Origin: Pontederia crassipes | Taxonomy: Eukaryota > Streptophyta > Magnoliopsida > Commelinales > Pontederiaceae | Direction of reading: 5' to 3' | DNA length: 64,000 nt | Assembly: GCA_030549335.1 (NCBI GenBank) | Contig: CM060184.1 | Coordinates: 43,055,909 to 43,119,908, forward strand | Shown here: positions 1-12,484 of the stretch, piece by piece | Layout: each line of letters opens with the position of its first letter | Position numbering within the stretch: position 1 is the stretch's first letter | The notes under the pieces: model-generated | Told to the model about the DNA's origin: nothing | Databases searched by the model: none | What the model saw: the letters and a program-made list of their open reading frames with translations, nothing else | Position numbers and translations under genes: made by a program

Positions 1-930
1 CATCACAATCGACATTTGAACCTTTCTATTCATAACTCTCAATCAAGCATTAAACAAGGATTTCCAGAATCATTTTATAATAAACAAAGTACTTCAGATC
101 GATCAATGGGCATGGATTCCATATTGTAGAAACATCATTTCATGTAGGTCAAGCATAAAGGCATTTGGTTTATCCCACTTCGGGTAGGAAAAATCATAAT
201 TTTATAGATGAACCTTAAAGTATGAATTCTACCCATTCTAATATGAATCTTAATCCTAATAGGGTCCTTAAAACATGCAAGATTTGTTTGGAAACAATCC
301 CATGACCCAGATTTCGAAAATACACTTGTTTCGATGTTGGTTCTTCTCCTTGTCGGATCAAGATCCAGTCATGTCCTCTTTGTCCTCCTACGTGCCTGTG
401 CTCGAGGAGCCTGTCAGAGTAGTGCCATTGTCCTCTGGCCGAGACCGATAAGAAGAGCACGAATAGACAGTAGATGGAGAAGAAATGAGAATGAAGACAA
501 AAGAAAGGAGACAGAGGAACAACGGAGCTTTTATGGTCATTAACCCAAGGGGTTTCGTGATCTTTGAAAGCTCAGAAATCATAGTAGAAAAAAGTTCTGA
601 ATCATCAAGTATTATTGGGTGTAACGATGGAAAGAGAAAGATCGAAATTGATCTTCTTCGACTTCTATCTGTTAAACTTTTAGACGTTTGAAATAATTTT
701 AATTATCCAGTAGAGCATCGACTGAGTTATGGACTCGTCGTTATATTAGGCATTCATTTTTGTTTCAGTTGTCCGAAAAGTCCAACGTCAGCGTAAATGA
801 AAATTTTAAATTCTTTTAAATTTTCGGTGAGAGGCCTCTAACAATTTTTTTTCATTTATAGAAAACTAAACTCAAAATCTCAGTGAAACGAAAAATGATT
901 CACTTAGCACTTTATCTCAACTTGTGTTGG
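1..930 (-). repeat. Diverged gypsy-type LTR fragment, minus orientation
   Basis: The reverse complement of roughly 210-930 aligns by eye, with many gaps, to about 2150-2890. Shared blocks in the same order include ACACCCAATAAT, a GGTCTCGG-type block, GATCTAGGTCATGG/AATCTGGGTCATGG and GGGTAGAATTCAT. Similarity is weaker towards position 1, where the window cuts the repeat. Short reading frames here are not convincing genes. It is most simply an old LTR piece in the opposite direction to the one at 2150-4797. Confidence 0.55.
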
Positions 931-2149
931 TCGAATGCGGTTGATGGGTGGGACGATGATGCAGGGAATTGATGAGGAGACTTTGAGAAAAACGGGTCAA
1001 GTTTGCATGCGGCCGCCCAAGACGACCCCGGGACGTGTCCTTTAGCGGATGTTTGCTTTTGCGGGTCACCTTTTAGCGGATCTTTAAGAGGATTCTTTCC
1101 ACATTGCTCGGTTGACAGATCGCAATCTAAATTTCTTATTTCCCACGCGATCGACCTGCGTTTTTAATTGCATCCAATTTTTTTTTTCTGTTCGTACTAA
1201 ACAAATCTCGTTTTATGAGAGTTTTCAGAATTATCGTACAAGGATTAAACTGTTGGGGCGGAGCATGACGATGTAATTTATTTATTTATTTATTTATTCT
1301 TCAATCAAAATTTGTAATTTCATAATATACGATTAGATATTTAATGAGCAACAATTTACTGAGTACTTGAGGAATTTTTTTTTTTACAAAAATATATTAT
1401 GCCTAGTTTAAAAAAAAGAAAAGATGATTTCCTTAAACATTGACCGAATGAGTTGCAGCACAGACAGCGTGGCATGCATCGGATGGATTGATTTCCACAC
1501 AAATCCAAATCCCCATCGTTTAATGTCCACATGAGGGTTGATGGATGGGCATGCAATTGGCCCGGGTGGTCACCCATGCAACATTAATTTTTGTGGTGGT
1601 GGTCGCCATTGCCGTCCCCATCCGAGCTCGATCGATTTCACTCGCAAAGGTCAAGTTTAATTGATTGGGACAATAACATGCATGTCCATGTCCCTTTAAA
1701 TTTTTACTCAGGGGGGGGTTAAAGATCAACACCTAGCTTGCTACATTTACTTGCTTCCCCTATATACCTCATCACTCAATGTTACTTGTGAAATCGAACG
1801 TTTGATTACTTCTCTTTAACTTATTAAAAATTTCCACTTTATCGTACTACTTATTTTTGTGTAAATTCTCTTTTTTGTTTAACCAATTATTCTTTTACAC
1901 TTTATTATCATTTGATGCAAAAGTAAGAAAATAGGCTTAGCTGGCGCATTTAAAAGTAATGGGAAAAAAAATACCAACTACGTAAATCCCTAATCAAAAA
2001 ATTTTTATTTTTTTTTCTTTCCCCTGTCAAATAATGATAAAATAAATATAATTAAATACATAAAAATAAAAGATAATAGAGTAGTTATCAGTGAACTAAA
2101 TAAAGGTGGGTTTTTTTTAGAGTAAATAAGTGAAAAGTTGTTTTGGTTA
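931..2149. other. Unassigned DNA between inverted LTR fragments
   Basis: No supported gene. The stretch has a (TTTA)n tract near 1276-1300, several A/T homopolymers, and a mixed-composition segment (1440-1740) with a run of G at 1711-1718. Nothing was recognised. Confidence 0.4.
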
Positions 2150-4797
2150 TTAATGAAAGTGAAAATAATTAAGTTGGAAACAAATCGGTCCTTTTCGATT
2201 CGATCAGTCATTGGTGGATCACAATTAAAACTTTCAAAAAATCAGAAGATGTTAACCATCCAAAATCTTAATAATGACAATGAAACATACCAAAAAAATT
2301 TCATAAATTTTAAAACTTTTTATTAGCTGACATCAAATTTTCGGATGAAACCTAGAGCGGACGCCTAATATCGTGACTGATCGATGGCTTCAAGTGATGC
2401 ACGATTTGATGATTGAAACATTTTCGAACGTCCGAAAGTGCAACAAACAGAAATGAAGAGATCTTGATTCAATCTCTTTTTTTTTCTTTACACCCAATAA
2501 TGACCGATGATTTGTACCTTCTCTACAACATTATTGTGGAATGTCAAGAGATGAAACCCCCACCTTAAAAACCCCATCTTCTTCCTCTTTTCGCTTTATT
2601 CTCCATTTTTCTCCATTTTTTCATTTCGGCTTTCTTGCTCTTGTCCGTTGGTCTCGGATAGAGGATGACGGAGCTGCACCAGCGGGTACATCCGGCGTGG
2701 GCAGCGTAGAGGCATGAGGAAGATGCAGCTACGACGATCCACTAAAGGCCCAACCGAAAGAATCGTCTTGTGTTATTCAGGATCTAGGTCATGGAATATT
2801 TTCCTGAGGGTTATGCATATTTTAAAGATCTTATTAGACGTAGGATCTATGCTATGAGGGGTAGAATTCATGCAATATGATTTTCGCGATGTTTAGATAT
2901 GATTCCTATTGATTATATGCATTAGACGTGTGATATAATGACTCATGCGATATGTTTGTATTATGAATGGCATGGCCAAATCATGTATGTTAAAAATAGT
3001 AATTATATATACTATTATGTATCACCAATTTGATGACATTTTGCATGAGGATTGAGGTTATGTTTACTAGAAATAGAATCTTCTTTCATGGATAGATTTA
3101 GTGATTGAAAAACTAATGCTTATGAAAAGGATATGATTTTGAAGATGTTTATGTTAAAATTTTATATCTAGATCATGCTTTATATCGGTAGTAATGGTAG
3201 GTAGTGATAGATTATTGTTTGTATGAAAAACTTAATTGAAAACTAAGGATTCCTCTACCGAACTTAAGCGGACGATCGAAACCATTTCAAGCATCTGATT
3301 TAGTTCGGTAAAGTATAGCGACATATCATGTCGGACATTTGAAACTCGATCGGGCGACCGATATGGACTAGAACGGAAGTTTGGAACTCTTTCGAACGAT
3401 CGAATTGAAAAAATATAGAAACTAAAAAATGACGACGTAAACAGTCGTTTGACCGAAATCTGTTCAGGCAACCAATCTAGATTATCGTGTCGGAAGAGCT
3501 TCCCATGGTCAATGGGAAACTATCATCGATCGACCAAGGAAGACAACACTTTTCCCAACTGACAATCGGTACAGTTTTGGCCGATCGATAGTCTGAGAGA
3601 TTTCTCATGTTATAATGGATGACCAAACCTCTTCCGATCGACTGATCTAATGTGGCTTACGAATGGCCAACAGACAAACTTAGAATGAACGACCGCACCT
3701 TTTTTTGTTCAACCGAAGAATCCTGACAAAATGGGTGTTCACTTCCCTTTTGGGCGACCGTTGAATGAATCACAATCGGATGATCGCTTGACTTTTGAGC
3801 GTTCTATCTGAAGACGGAATATGACCTTAATTAAAATCACTTGATTTGATAAGTTTCTGCCCATCTAATTTATTATCGATCAATATAAATTGAAAGATGA
3901 TTCAGAGTCACTTTTGCTCCCTACAGCCTTGATTGATTCATGTGATTGAAAGAAAAGTTCATGAATTATGAGATAAAAGGAGAGTTATCATTTGCCTATT
4001 TAGATGGGAGTTTCTCCCTACAAATGTTTTTGCCTTGCGCAAGATTATGTTGCTGGGTTGGCCGTGGCACCAATAATCCATTGGTCCACCATGGTTTAGA
4101 TAACTACACACTTGTATGTATGTAATGGTATTCATTAAAAATGAAGAGCGCTTCCAATTTATAGATAAGATGATCAAAGAACATGAATGTCCAAAGATGA
4201 ATGAAAGGACTTTGTTCTTATGAATATGAACAATGAATTTGAGTATACAAAAGAAAAGAAATGAAAAGACATGAACTATGATTATTTCTCCTTATTGATT
4301 CCTCATAATGATACTTTCTCATAATTGATTTATATGCTTGTTTCATGCTTCTTATAATGAAACTTACTTATGATATATACAAACTTACACTTACTTTGAT
4401 GCGAACGGTTGAGCTTGCTCCCTATGTGATCCTCTTTTGTGAGCCTAGTTGATGTGTGTGTGCGGCGATTGTACAGCTTGATGACGTGTGCATATGGTTA
4501 TCTTAGAGTTTAGATGGAGTCCTTTTCTTTTGTTATATCGAGGTGTATTTTTATTTGGCTGAGACCTATAGAATTATACTTATGGCATGAACTTTTGTAT
4601 GCCAGGATTGATGTACTTTTCTTTATTTAACTTTCACATTTTATTCACTTGTTGTAATATCTTATAATTAAGTCTTTCACTTACATGTAATTCTTCTTGA
4701 TCAGTTAGGTCAACGAAAAATTCAAAGAAAGACCGAAGAAAGTAACGACCGAAAGGAGATTTCGCATGTGATGAAATCGAATTTTGGGGGTGTTACA
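2150..4797 (+). repeat. Old Ty3/gypsy LTR, plus orientation
   Basis: The right end, ATTTTGGGGGTGTTACA at 4781-4797, is the typical 3' end of a plant chromovirus LTR and corresponds to the reversed terminus of the element at 14872 (TGTAACGATCCCAAAATTTGG). The interior at 3260-3790 has degenerate units with CGGACGATCG/GGGCGACCG words like those in the 14872 element's LTR. The left end is uncertain; TGTTAACCATCC at 2250 is a candidate. I found no matching target duplication, so solo LTR and truncated copy both remain possible. Confidence 0.55.
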
Positions 4798-7183
4798 GAC
4801 CATTCATCGCAATTAAGGATACTTTTAATAATAATAATCCATATTCATCAGAAACAAGAATAGGGTAAAAGTATAGCTTTTTCCTTTTGTGATGAGATAA
4901 ACCGTACGGGCTGTTTGACTGTGACAGGAACAATGGTGGAATAAAAAAATTTGACCTCAAAATGTTCTCATGATAAGAATAAAATGGGAGCAAGAAAGTT
5001 CTAGGGGAAGACAAGAATAATTCTATCTCTACTTTGTTTGTTGTTCTTGCAATCATTGAAAGTGAGTCACATACAATGTTCAAAATAGTGTTTGGATGAA
5101 AATATAAGAACAAGGGGCTAATTTTTATTTTGTTCTTCTACCAAATAATCCCTACAAGTACATGCATCCAGGATCCGCGAAAGATTGAAATTATATATTC
5201 GAACATTTTATGTTGTTTAACAACTTTGCAAACAGAGGATAAATTTCATGTGAACTTTCAGCCTCAACGTGCAAATAATTAACCAAAACAAAGATGATAA
5301 GAAGTGCCGGATTATAATTAACTATATATATATATCCAAATGTTACATTGTAATCCACATCAATCATAAATAAAAAGATAAATAAATCTTGTGGCTTGCA
5401 ATAACTAATAATTCCATAAGATGATCTTCGTTCTTCTATCAGTACGCCACCACGCAAGGCAAAGCTCATTACAATATTTTTCTCATGGTTGAAGAAAGGA
5501 AGAAAAAAAAATCTGAAATTGCCCATCATCATTCGTTGATCAGACTTTTTTCTTTCATCTGAGAATCGTGTATATAGAGAGATTTATCTGAGAGACGGAA
5601 AAGGAAAAAACTATTTTTTAATGCTTACGAGACATGCATGAGACGGTGCATGCTTGTTCTTTCTATCTTCTCTTCCTCACTCTCCACATAACAAGGTATT
5701 CCGAGTTTCTGAGTCAAGTGTGTGTATGTGAGAGAGAGAGAGAGAACATTACGGTGTGCTCTTTCCGTATGCTCATTGCTCACGTGAAGGCGTTCAATCT
5801 GACACGCCAAGTTAATTTACATGGCGTATCAACTCAATACAGCTGTTGTTTCCTACCAGTTTTTAAGCCTCCGCTATCGGAAAAAAAAAAGTCTCCTCAT
5901 GTTGGATAATGGGGAGAGAGGAGAGAGAGAACAGTAGTCCTACGGTCCTACACGATTTGAATGAAAGAAAAAGAAAAAGGAATCCATTAGGTCATTTGAT
6001 CTCTTCTTCATCATCCAACTTCTTGTCAGCATTATTAACGAGTCCCCTTGTACTTATCACAGTTCACAAGTCCAACCTGCCTCCTTGGCCAGTTGGCCTT
6101 CGTCCCTCAATTTGCTACCTGAAAATATAACATGTATGATTATATGTATATAATATTTAGTCCAGGGAGAGCCTGACTTTTGTTGAAGGTATATATCAGA
6201 CACCATTTGTCTTATAAACAAGACTCACGAATGCCTCCAAAAGCTTTCATATGTAAACTATGACAAATTATATACAAACTTTTGCACGCAGACTGGGTGA
6301 ATCAAATAGATCGTCGATATATCGTTTGGTTTTTTTGAACAAATGTGAAATCGAATACGTCTTAACCAGTTCAGTATCCAGATTATATAATTAGAGAAGA
6401 TAATTTGGAGACACAAATAAAAGCAGTTGATGAAAGAATTGATAAAAAAAAGAAATAAAGACACTTCAACCAAATTTGTAAAGAAAAGAAATGAAGATGA
6501 AGAAATAAATGGAATGAACATCTAAACAGGCAGAAAATATATGGAAAGATTAAAATCCAAGGATTCGTACGTAAAAAAGTGAAAACTATAAATTACTATA
6601 GAAGATAATATTTTTAATGAGAAAAAGGATTTGGTTCCACCAATTTATTAAAGAAAAGAGAGAAAATTAAAGAAATATGATATACTGGGAAAATATGTTA
6701 GTTGAAAACAAAATAGAATAAATATGAAAAAAAGAGAGAATAAGAAAGGAAGCATACGAAATGAGTGTTTATTCGTACACTTTACAATTTAAATATATAA
6801 TTATCAAAGTTTTAATTGGCTTAATTATCCAAATGAGCATGGTTTATATATGAGTTCTGAAATCTCGGACACTGACAACTGGATAAGAATCCCTCCTCAA
6901 AAAAAAAAAAGAAAAGAAAAATGGATAAGAATCACATTTAGTAATTATGATTAGATTTTGATATCAAGCTTACTAATCGCGTACGTCATATTCATAAAGA
7001 AATATTATTGACAACAATCTTTAATAAATCAGAACGCATCAATCAATTAAATTTAAAGGGATTCCGTTGAAAACACCCCACGCACGCAAAGCACGGCGGG
7101 ACCATAATATGTTACCTCCTTCGGTCTTCACTCACTCCCCTCATCACCGCCGTGGTGGTGGTGGCCACTCGAAATCTTGAGCC
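4798..7183. other. Upstream flank of the transporter gene
   Basis: AT-rich intergenic DNA. It contains a short GA/GT simple repeat (about 5719-5748), an A-rich run at 6899-6912 and no reading frame with recognisable protein content. Regulatory elements of the transporter probably lie towards its right end, but none is identified except the TATA-like box listed separately. Confidence 0.5.
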
Positions 7184-7190
7184 TATTTAA
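7184..7190 (+). promoter_or_regulatory. Putative TATA box of the transporter gene
   Basis: TATTTAA lies 136 bases before the start codon. A start site about 30 bases downstream would give a leader of roughly 110 bases. Position and sequence fit a plant core promoter; there is no transcript evidence. Confidence 0.4.
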
Positions 7191-7230
7191 CAACGACCGC
7201 CCTTCCACCACTCGCCCTCCTCACTCATGG

Positions 7231-7294
7231 CCAATTAGTCTCTCTCTCTCTCCTCCTCCTCCTCCCCCCCCCCCCCCCCCCCCCCCTCCCCCCG
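7231..7294 (+). repeat. CT/CTC repeat and 23-base poly-C in the leader
   Basis: A CT run and CTC repeats run into an uninterrupted run of 23 C (7264-7286), followed by T and more C. It sits just upstream of the transporter ATG, probably inside the 5' untranslated region. Pyrimidine-rich leaders are common in plants; so long a pure C run is not. Confidence 0.8.
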
Positions 7295-7325
7295 CGCGCT
7301 GCAAGTTAATCTTAGCTAAGCAGAC

Positions 7326-9013
7326 ATGAGTGAGTCCACAAAGATGGCTTCTGAAGCTCCTGATGCCTCGAAGATGGCAGCGGCGAAGCCCCGCAACCGG
7401 AAGTTTGCCTTCGCTTGCGCCATGCTTGCTTCCATGACCTCCATCCTTTTAGGCTACGGTATCTACTTTTATTCTTCTGCATGTATCATGCATATGTTGG
7501 ATATGAATGATATAATATCGTATGACCTAGCTACGTAAATGCATGCGTGGATGCAGATATTGGTGTGATGAGCGGAGCGGTCATCTACATCAAGAAAGAC
7601 CTAAAGATCAGCGACGTGCAGGTTGAGGTCCTTACGGGGATCCTGAACTTGTACTCCCTAGTCGGTTCGTACGCCGCCGGCTTCACCTCCGATTGGATCG
7701 GGCGGCGGTACACCATCGTGTTCGCGGCCAGCATCTTCTTCACAGGCGCCCTCCTCATGGGCTTCGCCACCAACTACGCCTTCCTTATGGTGGGCCGCTT
7801 TGTGGCCGGCATCGGCGTAGGCTACGCCCTCATGATCGCGCCCGTCTACACGGCCGAGGTCTCCCCGGCCTCCTCCCGGGGCTTCCTCACCTCCTTTCCG
7901 GAGGTCTTCATCAACTCCGGCATCCTCCTCGGGTACGTCTCTAACTTCGCCTTCTACCGCCTCCGCACCGACCTCTCCTGGCGCTTTATGCTCGGCATCG
8001 GCGCCGTCCCCTCCGTCTTCCTCGCTTTGGGGGTCCTCGCCATGCCTGAGTCCCCACGATGGCTCGTCATGAAGGGTCGCCTCGCCGACGCCAAGAAAGT
8101 GCTCCTGCAGACGTCCGACACGCTCGAGGAGGCCGAGCTCCGCCTTGCCGACATCAAGAATGCCGCCGGCATCCCAGCCGACTGCACCGGAGACGTCGTA
8201 GATGTCCCGAAGAGGGAGGACCACGGCGAGAATGTCTGGAGGGAGTTATTCTTCAGGCCGCATCCGGCGGTCCGGCGGGTTCTGCTTACAGCCCTTGGCA
8301 TCCATTTCTTCCAGCAGGCCTCCGGCATCGACTCCGTGGTGCTCTACAGCCCCCGAGTGTTCGAAAAGGCCGGGATCCACGGCGACAACAGACTGCTGGG
8401 CACGACCGTGGCCGTCGGCTTCACCAAGACTCTGTTCATCCTGGTGGCCACGTTCATGTTGGACCGCGTCGGGCGGCGGCCCCTGCTACTGAGCAGCACC
8501 GGAGGGATGATCATGTCTCTCTTCGGGCTCGGCCTAGGACTCACTCTCGTAGACCGCCACCACAGCGGGCCAGGCGCCGTCGGCCTCTGCATCGCGTCCA
8601 TATTGGCATATGTCGCGTTCTTCTCCATCGGCCTGGGTCCTATCACTTGGGTTTACAGCACGGAGATCCTTCCGCTCAGGGTGCGCGCGCAGGGCGCCAG
8701 CATCGCCGTGGCCGTCAACCGGGTGACCAGCGGCGTGATCACCATGACCTTCATATCCCTCTACAAGGCCATCACCATCGGCGGCAGCTTCTTCCTGTAC
8801 GGGGGGATCGCGGCCGTGGCGTGGGTCTTCTTCTACACCTGCTTGCCCGAGACCAGGGGCAGGACGCTCGAGGACATGGACGAGTTGTTCGACAAGGATA
8901 AGCAGCAGCAGCTCGGCATGGGACACGAAGAGAAGAAAACGGGGAGTGAAGTGCAAATGGCGGCCAATGGAGCTGCTGCTGCTTCTGATGAACATGGTAA
9001 TGGCAAAATATAA
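7326..9013 (+). CDS. Polyol/monosaccharide H+ symporter (PMT/PLT5-like), two exons
   Basis: Predicted 529-residue major facilitator of the plant polyol/monosaccharide transporter group, expected to import polyols and hexoses with protons across the plasma membrane. Exon 1 is 7326-7458; a 98-base GT-AG intron (7459-7556, phase 1) splits Asp45; exon 2 is 7557-9013, stop TAA. Visible family motifs: GYDIGVMSG at 43-51, DWIGRR at 90-95, PESPRWL at 208-214 after helix 6, the FFQQASG motif at 295-301 in helix 7, DRVGRRPLL at 347-355, and PETRGRTLEDM at 475-485 after helix 12. These match a complete 12-helix protein of normal length. A second in-frame ATG at 7344 could also serve as start. The gene is far richer in GC at third positions than its flanks. 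Substrate specificity cannot be read from sequence. Confidence 0.93.
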
Positions 9014-10581
9014 GAACTGCTGAGGTCGTTTCTGTAAAAACCCTCCGCAAATGCAAATCTTTGAACTGAGCTATGAGCAATTTACTTTTGGATCAGTCGT
9101 TAAGAAATAGGAGAAAGAAAAACGAAAGGTTTTATATTACGGAAAAGATGCTCTTTTTTATTGGAGGGAGAAGGTTAGCCAACTAAGACCTGATGTGGAT
9201 ATGGCAAGAACAAAAGGGCTTGAATTATTTAGTAGCACTTGCACAATTATTGGAGGTATATGGTGGCAATGGTAACTGGACTAAAATGTGTCTGTTCTCT
9301 TCTGGTCTTCGTCGAGGAAGTAAAAGAGAAACGAACATTGGATTTTACTCCCAACTTTGGAAAACTTGAAAACAGTTTCAAAGATCTTAGAACATGATTC
9401 ATGTATAATTTAAGGATACATCGGTTGGTAGGAATATAGATTTCATGTATGAATTTTTATCCACTTATTGTATGATTTCAACAATGTTAACTTTGAAATC
9501 TTTCTACAAGTTTTTCCTGAAAAATCACGCACACATATATATACATAGAATTACGATGATACTTTTAAACAAAGCTTCTTATTTGATTTGAAAGAAAAAA
9601 AAAGTTACGAATTACGTTTGTTGTTATTTTGGTGGAATCAGATTTCTTTTTCTTCTAATGCTTTGAAACTTGTCCACAAGTAATTAAATGTTCAACGGTA
9701 ACAAAATATTCATCAGTTTGAGAGGTAACAAAGACACATTTTGAATTGTACAAATTTTAACATTTCAAAGGGGAATGTAAAATACAAATGGCTGAGCATG
9801 CAGTTTAGTAGCAATATGATACGAGACAAATTGCAATCGGTCCTGCAACTACTGAATCATGAGAATCCAGCTGCCTAGAGAATAACTTGTACTTTGTTGC
9901 AAAACAAATTGTTCAGATTAAGTACATGAATTTGGTGTCCACAAGGGAAGGAAACATAAAATAAAATCATATGTACGTACCTCTTACAACGTTCCACAAC
10001 TTTGCTTTATGACCACAAGGCTCAATTTCCACAAGAGCCTTCCAACCTGGGGATAGTTTCTGATGTTTACTTTGCTGCAAATGGAGCACTGGGTCTTGTC
10101 TGGAGGCCGGCTCCAAACAGGTGGTTACCGGCCTTCATCCAATCCCGATCAATCAGCATAAACTTTTACAAAAATCAAATATAATGAAGTGAGTTCCAGA
10201 ATGTTGGAGCCTTATATACCATTTGCTTTTTTTCAGCTTCTCAGGATCCTCTGCGCATGAATAACTTGCATAGAAGAAGAAACACATGCAGGCCATCTGC
10301 TTCTGTTGCTTGGATCATCAGCCAGAAGGGTAAAACATGTTGTAGTACCACTGGCAAGTAAATAAAAAATATGTTTAACCAGTTTGCTCTTTGATTCGAT
10401 AAGTAACAGTAAAATTGTCAGAAATGTACGATTCGGTGCTATCAAACTCTGATCACACTTGTAGAAAATGTTGGTTGCATGCTATAAAATACAGTTCCTC
10501 GGGACAAATTACGACACTATGGGACAGTGAGGATATGTTATATATATACAAATAGAGAGTGAACAGTATGCGTGGCAAAGA
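9014..10581. other. 3' flank of transporter; no recognised gene
   Basis: The first bases after the stop should be 3' untranslated region. Further on the DNA is AT-rich and featureless except for a short GC-richer block at about 10030-10160. Read on the minus strand that block is open, followed by a GT, but it matches no protein I recognise. Confidence 0.4.
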
Positions 10582-10586
10582 GATAG
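10582..10586. repeat. Target site duplication GATAG (left)
   Basis: GATAG just before the copia 5' LTR matches GATAG at 14717-14721 just after the 3' LTR. It marks one insertion event with both ends preserved. Confidence 0.9.
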
Positions 10587-10974
10587 TGTTGATGTGCCTT
10601 GAATTATATATCTTGTACTCAAAATTATGAAAAAAAAATGAAAAAAGGAGGAAAAATGAGAATCTGTGATGAAAGCGGAGGGCTTGAACCGTTAGGCCCA
10701 AGCCCGTAGCCCGCCACTTAATTCTCGTGGGGGGTGCGGGGGGCGAAGCCCCCCGCGGTATGGACCTTTATATATGAGGGTTAGGGTTTTATACGATGTA
10801 CATTCTCTTTTGACTCATAGTGAAAATTTCTGGCGGCGGCCTCATTTGCCCGTGGATGTTTCTCTCATGTTCACATTGATCAAGAGAGTTTTACCACGTT
10901 AAATCTCTGTGTTCATCTTCTCTTTCTTTCGTTGTTTTGATTATTCATCGATCATCGGTGTTCTATTCGAAACA
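10587..10974 (+). repeat. Copia 5' LTR (388 bp)
   Basis: Begins TGTTGATGTGCC, ends CGAAACA, and matches 14327-14716. A TATA-like TTTATATATGAG sits at about 10768-10779. A GC-rich hairpin (GCGGGGGGC, loop GAA, GCCCCCCGC) occupies 10736-10756, upstream of the TATA-like box. Confidence 0.93.
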
Positions 10975-10977
10975 AAT

Positions 10978-10989
10978 TGGTATCAGAGC
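10978..10989 (+). other. Primer binding site, initiator tRNA-Met type
   Basis: TGGTATCAGAGC three bases after the 5' LTR is the standard plant LTR-element site complementary to the 3' end of initiator methionine tRNA. Confidence 0.9.
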
Positions 10990-11008
10990 CGAGTTTCTTT
11001 CCGCGAAG

Positions 11009-12484
11009 ATGACTACAACGAAGTTCGACATCGAGAAGTTCGACGGGAACACAAATTTCAGTTTGTGGCAAGTTCGGATGCATGCCATCCTGGTTCAGAA
11101 TGGGTTGAAGAAGGCGTTGTCGGGTCAAAAGCCTGACGCCATGGAGGCGTCCGCCTAGGAGGATCTCGACGAGAAGGTCATGTCTGCGATTCAGTTGTGT
11201 CTGACGAATGATGTTCTTCAGGAAGTTCTCGCAGAGAAGACGACGGCCGGTCTTTGGACGAAGTTGGAAACTCTGTATCTGACGAAAACCCTAGCGAATC
11301 GACTTGTGTTGAAGCAGCGGCTGTACACCTTTCGTATGGCCGAAGGTACGTCGATCAAATCACATATCAGTGAGTTTATTATCCTAATCAATGATTTGAA
11401 GAACGTAGATGCAAAGGTTGATAATGAAGATCAGGCCCTATTACTTCTTTGTTCTCTGCCATCTTCATATAAAACCTTTAAGGAGACGATGATCTACGGT
11501 AGGGACAAACTCACGTTTGAAGATGTTAAGGGCAGACTGCTGAGCAAAGAAAAGTTGGATAATGAATTGGGATCAAGCAGCAAATCTGATGATCAAGCCT
11601 CAGGTCTGATCGCAAGAGGCAGACATCAGACGAGAAATCAAAATCAAGATAGATCTAAATCCAAGTCGAAGAACAGAGATAAAGTCTGCAATTATTGCAA
11701 GAAGAAGGGTCATATCAAAGCAGAGTGTTACAAATTACAGAATAAGAATAAAAGGATTAACGATGACAACGAGAAGGGAAATCAAAAGGCTGAAGTTGCA
11801 GATGCTGGTGTAGCAGAAAGTGATAATGAAGATGTTCTGTTGGTAACGGCATCAAACAAATCCAGATCATCAAGTGAATGGATTCTCGATTCTGGATGCT
11901 CATACCATATGTGTCCCAATCGAGATTGGTTCTCCACGTACAAATTTGTTGAAGGTGGAGTCGTTCTTATGGGCAACAATGCTGCCTGTAAGACTGTTGG
12001 TATTGGGTCCATCCAGATTAAGATGCATGATGGGATTATTAGGACATTATCAGAAGTCAGACATGTTCCTGATCTGAAGAAGAATCTTATCTCTCTCGGT
12101 GTCTTAGACTCAAATGATTGCAAAGTTGTTATTAAGTCTAATGGAATGAAAATTTCTCGTGGTGCTCTTGTGTTGATGAAAGACCTCAAAATCGATAGTT
12201 TGTATGTTCTCCAAGGTTCGGCGGTGATAGGTTCAGCAGCAGTCTCATCTACCTCAGACGAAGATTGCACAAAGTTATGGCACATGCGTTTGGGCCATAT
12301 GAGTGAGAAGGGCATGCAAGTTCTCAGTAACAGAGGTTTTCTTCTTGGTGTAAAAGTTGGAAAATTAGAGCTGTGTGAGCATTGTATCTTCGGAAAGCAG
12401 AAGAGAGTTAGTTTCGGCTCAACCATTCATAAGACGAAGGGAACCCTTGACTACATCCATTCAGATTTATGGGGTCCTTCTTAG
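11009..12484 (+). pseudogene. Copia gag, zinc knuckle, protease and pre-integrase region
   Basis: The frame starts at ATG 11009 (MTTTKFDIEKFDG), is stopped by TAG at 11156-11158, and resumes in the same frame to TAG at 12482-12484. It shows the copia gag domain, a CCHC zinc knuckle (CNYCKKKGHIKAEC, near 11686), the aspartic protease core WILDSGCSYHM (near 11880) and the GAG-pre-integrase HMRLGHMSEKG region (near 12281). Two stops in otherwise well-preserved coding sequence make it a young pseudogene. Gag would package element RNA, protease would cut the polyprotein. Confidence 0.85.

Noticed and set aside
334..691. Small frames near the window start as genes
   Set aside because: The same DNA aligns in reverse to the LTR-like region at 2400-2800, so it is repeat sequence.
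7658..8995. Long open frames on the minus strand and other plus frames over the transporter
   Set aside because: They are by-products of GC-rich third positions in the real gene; their composition is Arg/Gly/His-rich with no family match.
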